This document shows, in pieces, positions 1 through 9,146 of a stretch of 40,384 nucleotides of DNA. The translations under genes were made by a program, and so were the position numbers. Each line of letters starts with the position of its first letter. Within the stretch, counting starts at the first letter, position 1. This DNA comes from Lachnospiraceae bacterium (lineage in GTDB: Bacteria > Bacillota > Clostridia > Lachnospirales > Lachnospiraceae): contig CAAHDV010000031.1 of NCBI GenBank assembly GCA_900770535.1, positions 1 through 40,384 on the forward strand. The letters are read 5' to 3'. A model generated the notes under the pieces. It was not told the origin of the DNA. It was given only the letters and a program-made list of their open reading frames with translations, and ran no database searches.

Positions 1-198
<198 letters not shown>

Positions 199-288
199 GA
201 AGAACGGAGCGTTACGGAAAAACGGCGGCCATTAAGCCGGTTTGCTGCAAAATCCGGTAACGAATATGAACGAAAGGAGGCGTAAGAC

Positions 289-804
289 TTGGACAGACTG
301 ATAGGATTTGATCCGCAGCTTCTGCATGACGCAGTGCTGACCGGTATCAACATCTTCATTTTATTCTTTGCATTGTCCTATCTGCTTTTCAATCCGGTGC
401 GCGATGTGCTGGAAAAGAGAAAACAGAAGATTGCCGGTGAGCTGGCGTCTGCTGCGGAAGACAAATCTTCTGCAGAGGCTATGAAGGCTGAGTACGAGGC
501 AAAATTAAGAGACGTAAACAAAGAAGCTGAGAGCATTCTGGAGACTGCACGGCGTAAAGCCAAAACCCGTGAAGAGGAAATGCTCGATGAAGCCAAGGCC
601 GAAGCAGCCAGAATCATTGACCGCGCAAACCGCGAGGTTGAGCTGGAGAAGAAGAAAGCCCTCGATGACATGAAGCAGGAGATCGTAGACATCGCCGCAT
701 TCATGGCAGAGAAGGTCGTTGGAAACTCCATCGATGTCAAGATTCAGGATGCTTTGATTGATGAGACTTTGAAGGAAATGGGTGAACATACATGGCAAAG
801 CTAG
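289..804 (+). CDS. atpF: ATP synthase F0 subunit b
   Basis: Subunit b is the peripheral stalk that holds F1 against the membrane a-subunit. The 171-residue protein has one N-terminal membrane helix (about residues 15-35, INIFILFFALSYLLF) followed by NPVRDVLEKRK. A long charged, Ala/Glu/Lys-rich coiled-coil region then runs to about residue 140, which is the normal architecture and length. The start is a TTG at 289, preceded at 8 bases by AAAGGAGG (273-280); no in-frame ATG precedes the membrane helix, so the TTG start is well supported. Its 3' end overlaps atpH by 13 bases, suggesting translational coupling. It is called from structure and operon position, since b-subunits conserve little sequence. 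Confidence 0.95.
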   Translation: MDRLIGFDPQLLHDAVLTGINIFILFFALSYLLFNPVRDVLEKRKQKIAGELASAAEDKSSAEAMKAEYEAKLRDVNKEAESILETARRKAKTREEEMLDEAKAEAARIIDRANREVELEKKKALDDMKQEIVDIAAFMAEKVVGNSIDVKIQDALIDETLKEMGEHTWQS

Positions 805-1340
805 TTTCAAAGGTGTACGGCGATGCATTGTTTGAGACAGCCATGGAAAAAGAGCTTGTGGATACCCTCTACGAGGAAACCTCTGCTCTGCTCCCCATTT
901 TACAGGATAACCCGGAACTCTTTTCCGTTCTCGGAAACCCGCAGATCGTGAAAGAGGAAAAGGTCACCTTATTACATCAGGTCTTTTCCGGAAAGATTGC
1001 GGAGGAGCTGATGGGCTTCTTGAGCATCATTGTTGAGAAAGACAGACAGAACGAGATGATCTCGATTCTGGAATATTTCATCCAGAGGGTGAAGGAATTC
1101 AAAAAGATCGGAGCTGCTTATGTGACCAGCGCGGTTGAGCTGGGCGCGGAGCAGAAGGCCGCTTTAGAAAAAAGACTGCTGGAGACCACCGGTTATGTGC
1201 AGTTTGAAATGCACTACGACGTGGACGCGTCCCTCCTCGGAGGCATGGTCATCCGCATCGGAGACCGCGTAGTGGACAGCAGCATCAAGACAAGGCTTTA
1301 CGAGCTGAAGAAGGAGTTATCCGCGCTTCAGCTGGCATAA
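792..1340 (+). CDS. atpH: ATP synthase F1 subunit delta
   Basis: Delta (OSCP type) joins the b-stalk to the top of the alpha3beta3 head. The 182 residues match the family length. The N-terminal helical domain starts KLVSKVYGDALFETA, the typical YxxALFExA-type opening. The C-terminal domain carries the conserved stretch LLGGMVIRIGDRVVDSSIKTRL at about residues 148-169. The ATG at 792 lies inside the end of atpF, so ribosomes finishing atpF probably start this gene. It is followed 21 bases later by atpA. Nothing looks broken. Confidence 0.96.
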   Translation: MAKLVSKVYGDALFETAMEKELVDTLYEETSALLPILQDNPELFSVLGNPQIVKEEKVTLLHQVFSGKIAEELMGFLSIIVEKDRQNEMISILEYFIQRVKEFKKIGAAYVTSAVELGAEQKAALEKRLLETTGYVQFEMHYDVDASLLGGMVIRIGDRVVDSSIKTRLYELKKELSALQLA

Positions 1341-1361
1341 CAAGTCGGAAAGGAACAGACA

Positions 1362-2864
1362 ATGAATTTGAGACCAGAAGAAATCAGTTCGGTAATCAAA
1401 GAACAGATTGCAAAGTATTCTACCAAACTGGAAGTCTCTGATGTCGGCACCGTAATCACGGTTGCGGACGGTATCGCTCGAGTTCATGGACTGGAGAAAG
1501 CCATGCAGGGTGAGCTTCTGGAATTCCCGGGAGAAGTATACGGCATGGTCCAGAACCTGGAGGAAGACAACGTAGGTGTCGTTCTCTTAGGTGACACCAG
1601 GAACATCAGTGAGGGAGATATCGTTAAGACAACCGGCCGCGTGGTTGAGGTTCCGGTAGGCGATGCCATGACCGGACGAGTTGTCAACGCGTTAGGTATG
1701 CCGATCGATGGCAAAGGCCCGATCGAGACTGACAAATTCCGCCGTGTTGAGCGTGTCGCTCACGGCGTAATCGAAAGAAAATCTGTAGACACCCCGTTAC
1801 AGACCGGTATCAAGGCTATCGATGCCATGATCCCGATCGGCCGCGGACAGCGAGAGCTGATCATCGGTGACCGTCAGACCGGTAAGACCGCCATCGCGAT
1901 CGATACCATCATCAACCAGAAGGGTCAGGGCGTTCACTGTATCTACGTTGCAATCGGCCAGAAAGCATCTACCGTTGCAAACATTGTAAGAACTTTAGAG
2001 GAGTTTGGCGCTATGGACTACACCACCATCGTAGTTTCCACAGCATCCGACCTGGCTCCGTTACAGTACATCGCACCATATTCCGGATGTGCGATCGGTG
2101 AGGAGTGGATGGAAAACGGAGAGGACGTACTGGTAGTCTATGATGACTTAACCAAGCACGCTGCCGCTTACCGTACCCTGTCCCTTCTTCTGAAGAGACC
2201 GCCGGGACGTGAGGCTTATCCGGGCGACGTATTCTATCTGCACTCCAGACTGCTGGAGCGCGCATCCCGTCTGTCTGACGACTTAGGCGGCGGTTCCTTA
2301 ACTGCCCTGCCGATCATCGAGACCCAGGCGGGCGATGTATCCGCATACATCCCGACCAACGTAATTTCCATTACCGATGGTCAGATCTACCTTGAGACTG
2401 AGATGTTCAACTCCGGTTTCCGTCCGGCTATCAACGCTGGTCTGTCCGTATCCCGAGTAGGAGGCGCGGCACAGATCAAGGCAATCAAGAAGATTGCAGC
2501 GCCGATCCGTGTGGAACTGGCACAGTACCGCGAGCTGGCAAGCTTCGCTCAGTTCGGCTCCGAGCTGGATGCCGCAACCACCGAGCAGCTGGCACAGGGC
2601 GAGCGCATCCGTGAAGTCTTAAAACAGCCTCAGTACCAGCCGATGCCGGTTGAGTACCAGGTAATTATCATTTACGCAGCAACCAGAAAGCATCTTCTTG
2701 ATATTCCGGTTGCAGATGTGCTGGCATTTGAGAAAGACTTATTCAAATACATTGACAGCAAGTACCCGGAGATTCCGGCAGCAATCCGCGACACCAAGGT
2801 TCTGTCTGAGGAGACCGAGGCTCTGCTTGTAAAAGCGATCAAAGAGTGCAAAGAGCAGCGCTAG
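1362..2864 (+). CDS. atpA: ATP synthase F1 subunit alpha
   Basis: Alpha forms the non-catalytic nucleotide sites of the F1 head and alternates with beta. At 500 residues it is full length. The N-terminal beta-barrel (about 25-92) contains GDGIARV-like [10 protein letters not shown]. The Walker A GDRQTGKT lies at 169-176. [10 protein letters not shown] (about 264-273) is the Walker B region, followed by [15 protein letters not shown]. The signature [17 protein letters not shown] (about 364-380) supplies the arginine-finger region. The C-terminal helical domain ends KECKEQR. A purine-rich ribosome site (GGAAAGGAAC) precedes the ATG. It sits in the standard H-A-G-D order. Confidence 0.99.
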   Translation: MNLRPEEISSVIKEQIAKYSTKLEVSDVGTVITVADGIARVHGLEKAMQGELLEFPGEVYGMVQNLEEDNVGVVLLGDTRNISEGDIVKTTGRVVEVPVGDAMTGRVVNALGMPIDGKGPIETDKFRRVERVAHGVIERKSVDTPLQTGIKAIDAMIPIGRGQRELIIGDRQTGKTAIAIDTIINQKGQGVHCIYVAIGQKASTVANIVRTLEEFGAMDYTTIVVSTASDLAPLQYIAPYSGCAIGEEWMENGEDVLVVYDDLTKHAAAYRTLSLLLKRPPGREAYPGDVFYLHSRLLERASRLSDDLGGGSLTALPIIETQAGDVSAYIPTNVISITDGQIYLETEMFNSGFRPAINAGLSVSRVGGAAQIKAIKKIAAPIRVELAQYRELASFAQFGSELDAATTEQLAQGERIREVLKQPQYQPMPVEYQVIIIYAATRKHLLDIPVADVLAFEKDLFKYIDSKYPEIPAAIRDTKVLSEETEALLVKAIKECKEQR

Positions 2865-2883
2865 ATAAGGCAGGTGAACGATC

Positions 2884-3747
2884 ATGGCATCGATGAGAGA
2901 TATTAAACGCAGAAAAGCAAGTATCCAGAGCACCGGCCAGATTACCAAAGCCATGAAGCTGGTTTCTACAGTCAAGCTGCAGAAATCCAGACAGAAAGCA
3001 GAAGGCTCCAAGCCTTATTTCGACTTGATGTATGAGACGATCTCTTCCATGCTGAAGAAGTCAGGAACCATCGACCACAAATACCTGCGGGCAGGTGCCA
3101 CGGATGGAAAAGCGGTCATCGCGATCACTTCCAACCGCGGTCTTGCCGGCGGCTACAATAACAACATTGTCAAGCTTATCGCAGGAAATGAGGCGCTGAC
3201 TCCGGAGAAGACCCGGGTCTACGCCATTGGCCGCAAGGGCCGTGACGGACTGGCAAAGAAGGGCTATGAGATTGCCGAGGATTATTCCGAGGTCATCGAC
3301 GAGCCGGTCTACCAGGATGCGGCAGATCTCACAAAGGAGCTGTTAGCCGCATTCGGCCGTGGGGAGATCGGTGAGATCTATCTTGCATACACTTCCTTTA
3401 AGAACACCGTAGTTCATATTCCGAAGCTCATCAAGCTCCTTCCGTTTACCATGGAGGAGAGCGGCGAGAGTGAGGCTCCGAAAGCCGAAGCCCTCATGAA
3501 TTACGAGCCGAGCGAGGAAGAAGTGCTGGATATGATCATCCCGAAATATATGAGCAGTCTGATCTTTGGTGCGCTGCAGGAAGCAGTTGCCAGTGAAAAT
3601 GGCGCGCGTATGACCGCCATGGATTCGGCAACCAACAATGCAGAAGAGATGCTGGGCAAGTTAGAGCTGCAGTACAACCGTGCGCGTCAGGGTTCCATTA
3701 CCCAGGAGCTTACGGAGATCATTGCAGGCGCAAATGCGATCAATTAA
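2884..3747 (+). CDS. atpG: ATP synthase F1 subunit gamma
   Basis: Gamma is the central rotor shaft linking the c-ring to the F1 head. The 287-residue protein begins ASMRDIKRRKASIQSTGQITKAM, the near-invariant N-terminal helix. It has the Rossmann-like middle with ITSNRGLAGGYNNN (about 82-95). It ends with the conserved C-terminal helix containing ENGARMTAMDSATNNAEEM and NRARQGSITQELTEIIAGANA. The ATG at 2884 is preceded by AAGGCAGGTGA. Nineteen bases separate it from atpA. An 85-base spacer before atpD is the longest gap in the operon after the atpE-atpF gap; no terminator is visible in it. Confidence 0.98.
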   Translation: MASMRDIKRRKASIQSTGQITKAMKLVSTVKLQKSRQKAEGSKPYFDLMYETISSMLKKSGTIDHKYLRAGATDGKAVIAITSNRGLAGGYNNNIVKLIAGNEALTPEKTRVYAIGRKGRDGLAKKGYEIAEDYSEVIDEPVYQDAADLTKELLAAFGRGEIGEIYLAYTSFKNTVVHIPKLIKLLPFTMEESGESEAPKAEALMNYEPSEEEVLDMIIPKYMSSLIFGALQEAVASENGARMTAMDSATNNAEEMLGKLELQYNRARQGSITQELTEIIAGANAIN

Positions 3748-3820
3748 TCCGTTTTGGCAGGGCCTGGTGCTCTGCTGAAGCGATAGCGCTCCAAGGAGTG
3801 CATTCGAGAAAGAATTATGA

Positions 3821-5224
<1,404 letters not shown>

Positions 5225-5235
5225 GGGGTACGTCT

Positions 5236-5634
5236 ATGGCTGATGGAATGAAATTAAAGGTTGTCACCCCCACCGGCGGTTTCTACGACGGAGAAGTCTC
5301 TATGGTAGAGCTGACCACCACCGAGGGTGAGATCGGTATTTACCCGAACCACATTCCGCTGACCGCTGTTGTAGCGCCGGGCGTTCTCAAAATCCATGAG
5401 GACGGCGGTGAGAAGGAAGCAGCGCTGATGTCCGGATTCATCACCATTCTGCCGGAGCAGGTAACTGTCATGGCAGAGGTAGTCGAGTGGCCGGACGAGA
5501 TCGACTTTGCCCGTGCAGAAGAGGCACGTTCCCGTGCGGAGCGCCGTCTTTCCTCCGGCGAGGCCAATCTGGATGTAGCGCGTGCGGAAGCAGCGCTGAA
5601 GCGCGCAATGGTGCGTTTGAATATGAAACACTAA
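5236..5634 (+). CDS. atpC: ATP synthase F1 subunit epsilon
   Basis: Epsilon couples gamma to the c-ring and can inhibit ATP hydrolysis. The 132 residues show the N-terminal beta-sandwich with VVTPTGGFYDGEVSMVELTT, then GEIGIYPNHIPLTAVVAPGVLKI (the conserved G-x-IG-x-x-P-x-H motif). A two-helix C-terminal hairpin has EEARSRAERRL and EAALKRAMVRLN. The ATG at 5236 follows GGGGGTACGTCT after the atpD stop, so coupling is tight (11 bases). It is the last gene of the operon; an intrinsic terminator begins 10 bases downstream. Confidence 0.97.
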   Translation: MADGMKLKVVTPTGGFYDGEVSMVELTTTEGEIGIYPNHIPLTAVVAPGVLKIHEDGGEKEAALMSGFITILPEQVTVMAEVVEWPDEIDFARAEEARSRAERRLSSGEANLDVARAEAALKRAMVRLNMKH

Positions 5635-5643
5635 AGATAAAAG

Positions 5644-5688
5644 TCCCACAGAGAGCAGCATGTATGTGCTGTTTCTGTGGGATTTTTT
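5644..5688 (+). terminator. Intrinsic terminator of the atp operon
   Basis: TCCCACAGA at 5644 pairs with TCTGTGGGA ending at 5682, with additional pairing inside (GCAGCA / TGTGCTG). Six T residues follow at 5683-5688. It lies directly after atpC and before any new promoter. Confidence 0.9.
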
Positions 5689-5689
5689 G

Positions 5690-5716
5690 TTTCATAGGAA
5701 ATTGTATACTATGAAA
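5690..5716. promoter_or_regulatory. Perfect 8-bp inverted repeat, possible operator
   Basis: TTTCATAG (5690-5697) and CTATGAAA (5709-5716) are perfect inverted repeats 11 bases apart. They flank GTATAC in the leader of the PNPOx-like gene. The half-site TTTCATAG recurs at 6248-6255 and 7743-7750, just before the two related hairpins. This suggests a regulator-binding site, possibly for the HxlR protein at 7819, but that is inference. The rest of 5717-5806 holds AT-rich leader sequence with no other clear signal. Confidence 0.4.
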
Positions 5717-5819
5717 TTTAAGAGTGACTTATAAATTTGCTAATATCTTTCAAAACCACAGCAAATTCGTTAACATAAGCATATCAAACAAACATCACAG
5801 AATTATGGAGGGATATGCA

Positions 5820-6215
5820 ATGTTAAACGAAGCTGTAATCAAAGTGTTAAAGAATGGTATGTGGGATCTGGCTACCTGCGCAAACGGAGAGCCGAACGTA
5901 GTGCCGGTTGCTTTTAAAGATGTAACCGAGGATGGAAAACTTCTGGTAGGAGACGTGTTCCTTGAGACCACATTAAACAACATCAAGGCGAACGATGGAA
6001 AAATTGCCATTTCCGTATACGATGCACAGAATCTGGAAGGATACCAGATCAAGGGAACTGCAGAGTATGTGACCGAGGGAGCTGTCGTAGACACTTTCAA
6101 GGCTATGGTAGAGAAGATGTTCAATGGCGCAGCTACCGCTAAGGGAGCCCTGATCATTATCCCGGCAAAGGTAATCGTTACCACACCGGGCGCTGACAAC
6201 AAGAAAGAAATCTAA
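5820..6215 (+). CDS. Pyridoxamine 5'-phosphate oxidase-like flavin-binding protein
   Basis: This 131-residue protein belongs to the split-beta-barrel FMN-binding superfamily (PNPOx-like). It starts LNEAVIKVLKNGMWDLATCANGEPNVVPVAF, where the N-terminal helix and the strand T-C-x-x-G-x-P-x-x-x-P are typical. KLLVGDVFLETTLNNIKAN and NLEGYQIKGTAEY complete the barrel. The start at 5820 is chosen because GGAGGG (5807-5812) sits 7 bases upstream; an open frame extends further 5' but has no ribosome site and no family similarity. Members reduce or bind flavins and often act on small oxidants; the substrate is unknown. It appears monocistronic, between the atp terminator and the hairpin at 6263. Confidence 0.85.
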   Translation: MLNEAVIKVLKNGMWDLATCANGEPNVVPVAFKDVTEDGKLLVGDVFLETTLNNIKANDGKIAISVYDAQNLEGYQIKGTAEYVTEGAVVDTFKAMVEKMFNGAATAKGALIIIPAKVIVTTPGADNKKEI

Positions 6216-6262
6216 GAGATACTGGACCGATATAGAATACAAACCATTTTCATAGAAACCCC

Positions 6263-6337
6263 AAAAATCACCTTCAGGTTATCGTGGAGCGGGCGGCACA
6301 GCCGCCGGAATCCCAATTGGCCAGAAGGTGATTTTTT
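6263..6337 (+). terminator. Hairpin element, copy 1 (terminator-like)
   Basis: AAAAATCACCTTC (6263-6275) pairs with GAAGGTGATTTTT (6324-6336). An inner GC-rich hairpin GGCGGC/GCCGCC lies at 6292-6306, and the right arm ends in a T-run. It probably terminates the PNPOx-like gene. The left edge (TTTCATAG, then AAAATCACCTTCAGG) and the right edge (GAAGGTGATTTTTT, then TGG and A-rich) are nearly the same as in the element at 7742-7818, so the two are copies of one unit. Confidence 0.75.
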
Positions 6338-6359
6338 GTGGAAAAGAGCAAAAAACTAC

Positions 6360-6572
6360 TCAGGTCACGGACAGCATATTGTAAAGCTTCAGAAGCCTTA
6401 CATCTTCTTTGGAAACCTTCAGCTGCCGTACCAGTTCTTCATCTTCCTTTAAGCGGGTTTTCGACAAGAGCATTTTGATGGCAATGGGCATCATGGGGCG
6501 GGAGGAAAAGCCGTTGAACAGTCCCCACTTGGTGTCGGAATCCAGATAGGAGTAAAACTGAGAGACACCGCT
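6360..6572 (-). pseudogene. C-terminal remnant of an unrecognised protein
   Basis: On the minus strand about 70 codons read like genuine protein. A segment with FYSYLDSDTKWGLFNG and SSRPMMPIA is followed by a charged amphipathic stretch (LKEDEELVRQLKVSKEDVRLLKLY) and a stop at 6360. The frame stays open further upstream to a Met at 6770, but that part is low-complexity and looks non-coding. There is no start, promoter or ribosome site near the convincing part. I do not recognise the family. It lies between the first hairpin element and the truncated ilvE, in a zone that looks rearranged. Confidence 0.35.
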
Positions 6573-6626
6573 GAAAAAAGCGGGGTTTGCGCTGCTTCCG
6601 GCAATAGAGGTGTGCTCCGGCCTGCG

Positions 6627-6725
6627 GTAGAGAAGCTGTTCCACGTGAACCTGGCTACTGATTCGCAGTTTGTAAAGACCGCGGTGGAGCGCATCATCCA
6701 GGAAGCCAGACAGGAAAAGCAATAA
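6627..6725 (+). pseudogene. Short C-terminal protein remnant
   Basis: On the plus strand, 32 codons ending at a TAA (6723-6725) read VEKLFHVNLATDSQFV, then KTAVERIIQEARQEKQ. This is coding-like composition with a plausible C-terminal helix. The N-A-T-D string is faintly reminiscent of class II aldolases, but this is not enough for a family call. No start signal precedes it. It abuts the remnant on the other strand and is followed by the 5'-truncated ilvE, so the 6338-6824 interval probably holds several gene ends joined by deletion. Confidence 0.3.
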
Positions 6726-6824
6726 AAATGAAACGTAACAAAAATCATGTGAGAACAATAATTTCAACAATGTTGCAAGGATAAGAGGGGTATTGCAGCA
6801 GGCAGCGCAAGGACGCGCCCTGCT

Positions 6825-7730
6825 GTGGTAACCCTGCTTTGTGCATTCAGAAGATTCCAGTACTGCCAGGAAGTATTTGAGGGTTTAAAGGCATATGAGA
6901 CCAGGGACGGCCATATTGTAACCTTCCGCCCGGAGCAGAATGCGGAGCGCATGATGCATTCCGCAGAGGGCATGATGATGCCGCCGTTTCCCAAGGAGCG
7001 TTTTCTGGACGCCCTGGATCAGGTGGTGCGTGCCAACGCGGCCTGGGTTCCGCCCTATGGAAGCGGAGCATCTCTGTATGTGAGGCCGTATATGTTCGCT
7101 TCTTCTCCGGTTATCGGCGTAAAACCGGCGGAGGAGTATCAGTTCCGCATTCTCTGTACTCCGGTTGGCCCGTACTTTAAGGGCGGTGCAAAGCCACTGA
7201 CCTTATGTGTCAGTGACTATGACCGTGCGGCGCCGCATGGAACCGGACATTTAAAGGCAGGACTGAACTATGCCATGAGCCTGCACGCCTACGTGAAAGC
7301 CCATGAAAACGGTTATGATGAGAACCTTTTCCTGGATCCGGCAACCAGAACCTATGTGGAGGAGACCGGCGGCGCGAACTTCCTGTTTGTAACCAAGGAC
7401 GGCAACCTGGTAACACCGAAGTCCGATTCCATCTTTCCGTCCATCACCAGACGTTCCATGATCTATGTGGCAGAGCGTTATCTTGGAATGCATGTGACCG
7501 AGCGCCCGGTACGTCTGGATGAGCTTTCTGAGTTTATAGAGTGCGGCTTGTGCGGCACGGCAGCTGTAATCTCTCCGGTTGGAAAGATTGTGGATCACGG
7601 AAAAGAAATCTGCTTCTTAAGCGGCATGGATCAGATGGGACCGGTCATCAAAAAGCTGTATGATACCCTGACCGGCATCCAGTTAGGAACCGTGGAAGCG
7701 CCGGAAGGCTGGATCCGCCGGATTCTGTAG
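6825..7730 (+). pseudogene. ilvE: Branched-chain amino acid aminotransferase, N-terminally truncated
   Basis: IlvE transfers amino groups between branched-chain amino acids and 2-oxoglutarate using PLP (fold type IV). From QYCQEVFEGLKAYETRDG onward the protein follows the family. VRPYMFAS is present, the PLP lysine is K144 in GTGHLKAGLNYAMS, VEETGGANFLFV carries the conserved Glu, and CGLCGTAAVISPVG lies near the end. Family members have roughly 45-55 residues before this point, including a strand and the YxxGxW region; here these are replaced by unrelated sequence. The frame is open only back to 6762 and offers just a GTG at 6825 with no ribosome site. The catalytic core is intact, but the missing N-terminal domain and absent start signals suggest a decayed gene. 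A frameshift or an assembly join upstream is the alternative. Confidence 0.8.
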
Positions 7731-7754
7731 ACCACTAATAAATTTCATAGTAAC

Positions 7755-7783
7755 TTTAAAAAAAATCACCTTCAGGCTATAAT
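7755..7783 (+). promoter_or_regulatory. Promoter of hxlR inside a 21-bp inverted repeat
   Basis: TTTAAA (7755-7760), a 17-base spacer and TATAAT (7778-7783) form a good sigma-A promoter. The -10 box overlaps the top of the inverted repeat 7760-7818, so transcription would begin at about 7790, inside the loop. A protein bound to the palindrome would block the promoter; autoregulation by HxlR is a plausible reading. Confidence 0.6.
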
Positions 7784-7818
7784 GTAGAAAACAAAAAATA
7801 GCTTGAAGGTGATTTTTT
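7760..7818 (+). terminator. Hairpin element, copy 2, directly abutting the hxlR start codon
   Basis: The arms 7760-7780 and 7798-7818 pair over 21 positions with a single G-T wobble around a 17-base loop. The right arm ends in six T, immediately followed by the ATG of hxlR at 7819. It also contains that gene's ribosome site GAAGGTG (7805-7811). In a transcript reading through from ilvE it would both terminate and hide the ribosome site. In a transcript begun in the loop the left arm is absent and the site is free. Confidence 0.75.
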
Positions 7819-8202
7819 ATGGCAAAATACAGGAAAAAACTGGATGATGATATCCGATGCCCTCTGGAATACGGGCTGACCATATTCGGCGGCAAATGGA
7901 AATCGCGTATTATCTGTGTACTGTCTGCCCGGGAAAAGCTGCGTTACAGTGAGCTTCGCAAAGAGATGTACAATATTACGGATGCGGTGCTGGCTGCCAC
8001 GCTGAAGGACCTGATGGAAGATGGAATCGTTGACCGGAAATCTTATGACGAGATTCCGCCCCGCGTTGAGTATTCCCTGACGCAGAAGGGAAGCTCGATT
8101 GTTCCGATTCTGCAGAGCATTTGCCAGTGGTCAGGTGTTTTTTTCAAAGAAGACAGAGAAAATGAAATGGTACAGTGCCAGAAATGCGATCACCGGGGGT
8201 AG
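7819..8202 (+). CDS. HxlR family (DUF24) winged-helix transcriptional regulator
   Basis: This 127-residue protein has the HxlR signature: CPLEYGLTIFGGKWKSRIICVL near the N-terminus, RYSELRKEM and ITDAVLAATLKDLMEDGIV as recognition helix region, and PPRVEYSLTQKG as the wing. Cys14 before Pro is the position used as a thiol redox sensor in some family members (YodB type). A second cysteine pair (CQKC) sits at the C-terminus and could bind metal or form disulphides. ATG 7819 directly follows the hairpin whose right arm provides GAAGGTG. The GNAT gene starts 9 bases after the stop, so they form an operon. Targets are unknown; the palindromes at 7760 and 5690 are candidates. Confidence 0.92.
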   Translation: MAKYRKKLDDDIRCPLEYGLTIFGGKWKSRIICVLSAREKLRYSELRKEMYNITDAVLAATLKDLMEDGIVDRKSYDEIPPRVEYSLTQKGSSIVPILQSICQWSGVFFKEDRENEMVQCQKCDHRG

Positions 8203-8211
8203 AATGAGGTT

Positions 8212-8610
8212 ATGATGAAATATACCGAAGAAAAAATATTTACGCAGGAGCAGGTACAGAGCCTGTTTTTATCTGTCAACTGGGTTTCCGGAAATTATCC
8301 GGAGCGCCTGTATAAAGCGCTGATGAACTCCTCCACTGTGCTGACTGTATGGGATGATGAGAAGCTTGTGGGACTCACAAGAGTGCTGGATGACACGGAG
8401 ATGCTGGCCCAGATCCATTATGTGCTGGTGCATCCGGATTATCAGGGGCAGGGAATTGCAGGCAGAATGATCGAGTATGTGAAAGAGAAATATAAACACT
8501 TCCTGTATATCGAGGCCATGCCGGAAGATAAAAATAATGTGCCGTTTTATCAGAAACACGGATTTTCCGTTATGGAGAATGGCGCGGCGATTCAGATTTG
8601 CAATTTATAA
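8212..8610 (+). CDS. GNAT family N-acetyltransferase
   Basis: The 132-residue protein has the GNAT fold. LVGLTRVLDD is strand 2-3, IHYVLVHPDYQGQGIAGRMI is the acetyl-CoA binding motif A (Q-x-x-G-x-G/A pattern, about residues 68-87), and NVPFYQKHGFSV is motif B. The substrate cannot be told. Two consecutive ATG codons (8212 and 8215) are possible starts, preceded by a weak TGAGG. It is the second gene after hxlR, 9 bases downstream, and probably shares its promoter. Short GNATs next to HxlR or MarR regulators often modify small amines or drugs, but that is only context. Confidence 0.88.
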   Translation: MMKYTEEKIFTQEQVQSLFLSVNWVSGNYPERLYKALMNSSTVLTVWDDEKLVGLTRVLDDTEMLAQIHYVLVHPDYQGQGIAGRMIEYVKEKYKHFLYIEAMPEDKNNVPFYQKHGFSVMENGAAIQICNL

Positions 8611-8628
8611 CGAAGTTTTGAACAAAAG

Positions 8629-8670
8629 AGGACATGGAAAATATGGCAGTCTGCATATGTTCCATGTCCT
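8629..8670 (-). terminator. Long convergent hairpin between GNAT and cupin genes
   Basis: AGGACATGGAA (8629-8639) pairs exactly with TTCCATGTCCT (8660-8670), and the pairing continues inward (ATATG-CAG / CTGCATAT) with single bulges. Read on the minus strand it is followed by CTTTTG, so it best serves the cupin transcript. On the plus strand it may also stop the GNAT transcript. Confidence 0.7.
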
Positions 8671-8683
8671 GTTTCAGGTCACT

Positions 8684-9043
8684 TTACTCGTATAAAAATC
8701 CCGGCTCATTATAGATCAGAGCCATGAACTCGACATCCTCATCGGAGTTGTTCTCCAGGCTGTGGAACTGGCCGACCTGAATGATGCAGCAGTCGCCAGG
8801 GCCTACCTTGGTGACGGACTTGTCGTTGTCGATGAAGTCTGCCTGACCTTTTAAAATGTAGTACGGCTCAGTGTCATGTACGTGCTGGTGCCAGCCAACG
8901 CTTGCGCCCGGAGGAAGTACCACTTTCGCGTACATTCTGCCATGACCTAAAAATTCTTCTTTGGAAATGATGTGATGAACGTAAGCAGTGCCCTTGCCGC
9001 CGCCTAAGTGTTCCACCGCAACTGTGTTTTCTTTGCGAACCAT
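8684..9043 (-). CDS. Small single-domain cupin protein
   Basis: This 119-residue protein is a cupin_2 beta-barrel. Motif 1 is GWHQHVHDTEPYYILKG (two His and a Glu as metal ligands), and motif 2 is GDCCIIQVGQFHSLENNSDEDVEFMAL (third His). The start at 9043 is chosen because AAGGAGG (9052-9058) lies 8 bases upstream; the open frame continues 18 codons further without a signal. Such cupins bind a metal and may be isomerases, dioxygenases or sensors; function cannot be assigned. It lies downstream of and co-directional with the MarR gene, with about 100 bases between. Confidence 0.87.
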   Translation of the reverse strand: MVRKENTVAVEHLGGGKGTAYVHHIISKEEFLGHGRMYAKVVLPPGASVGWHQHVHDTEPYYILKGQADFIDNDKSVTKVGPGDCCIIQVGQFHSLENNSDEDVEFMALIYNEPGFLYE

Positions 9044-9146
9044 AATTTCAGCCTCCTTAGTCTGTAGTGCCGTGACTGATTCGTGTTTCACAGTCACGCG
9101 TTATCAAAAGTATATCCCAAATTGAGAAAAAATGAAATATAAAAAA

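Noticed and set aside
5724..5819. Longer start for the PNPOx-like protein
   Set aside because: The extra 32 codons have no ribosome site and no family similarity, whereas the ATG at 5820 has GGAGGG at 7 bases.
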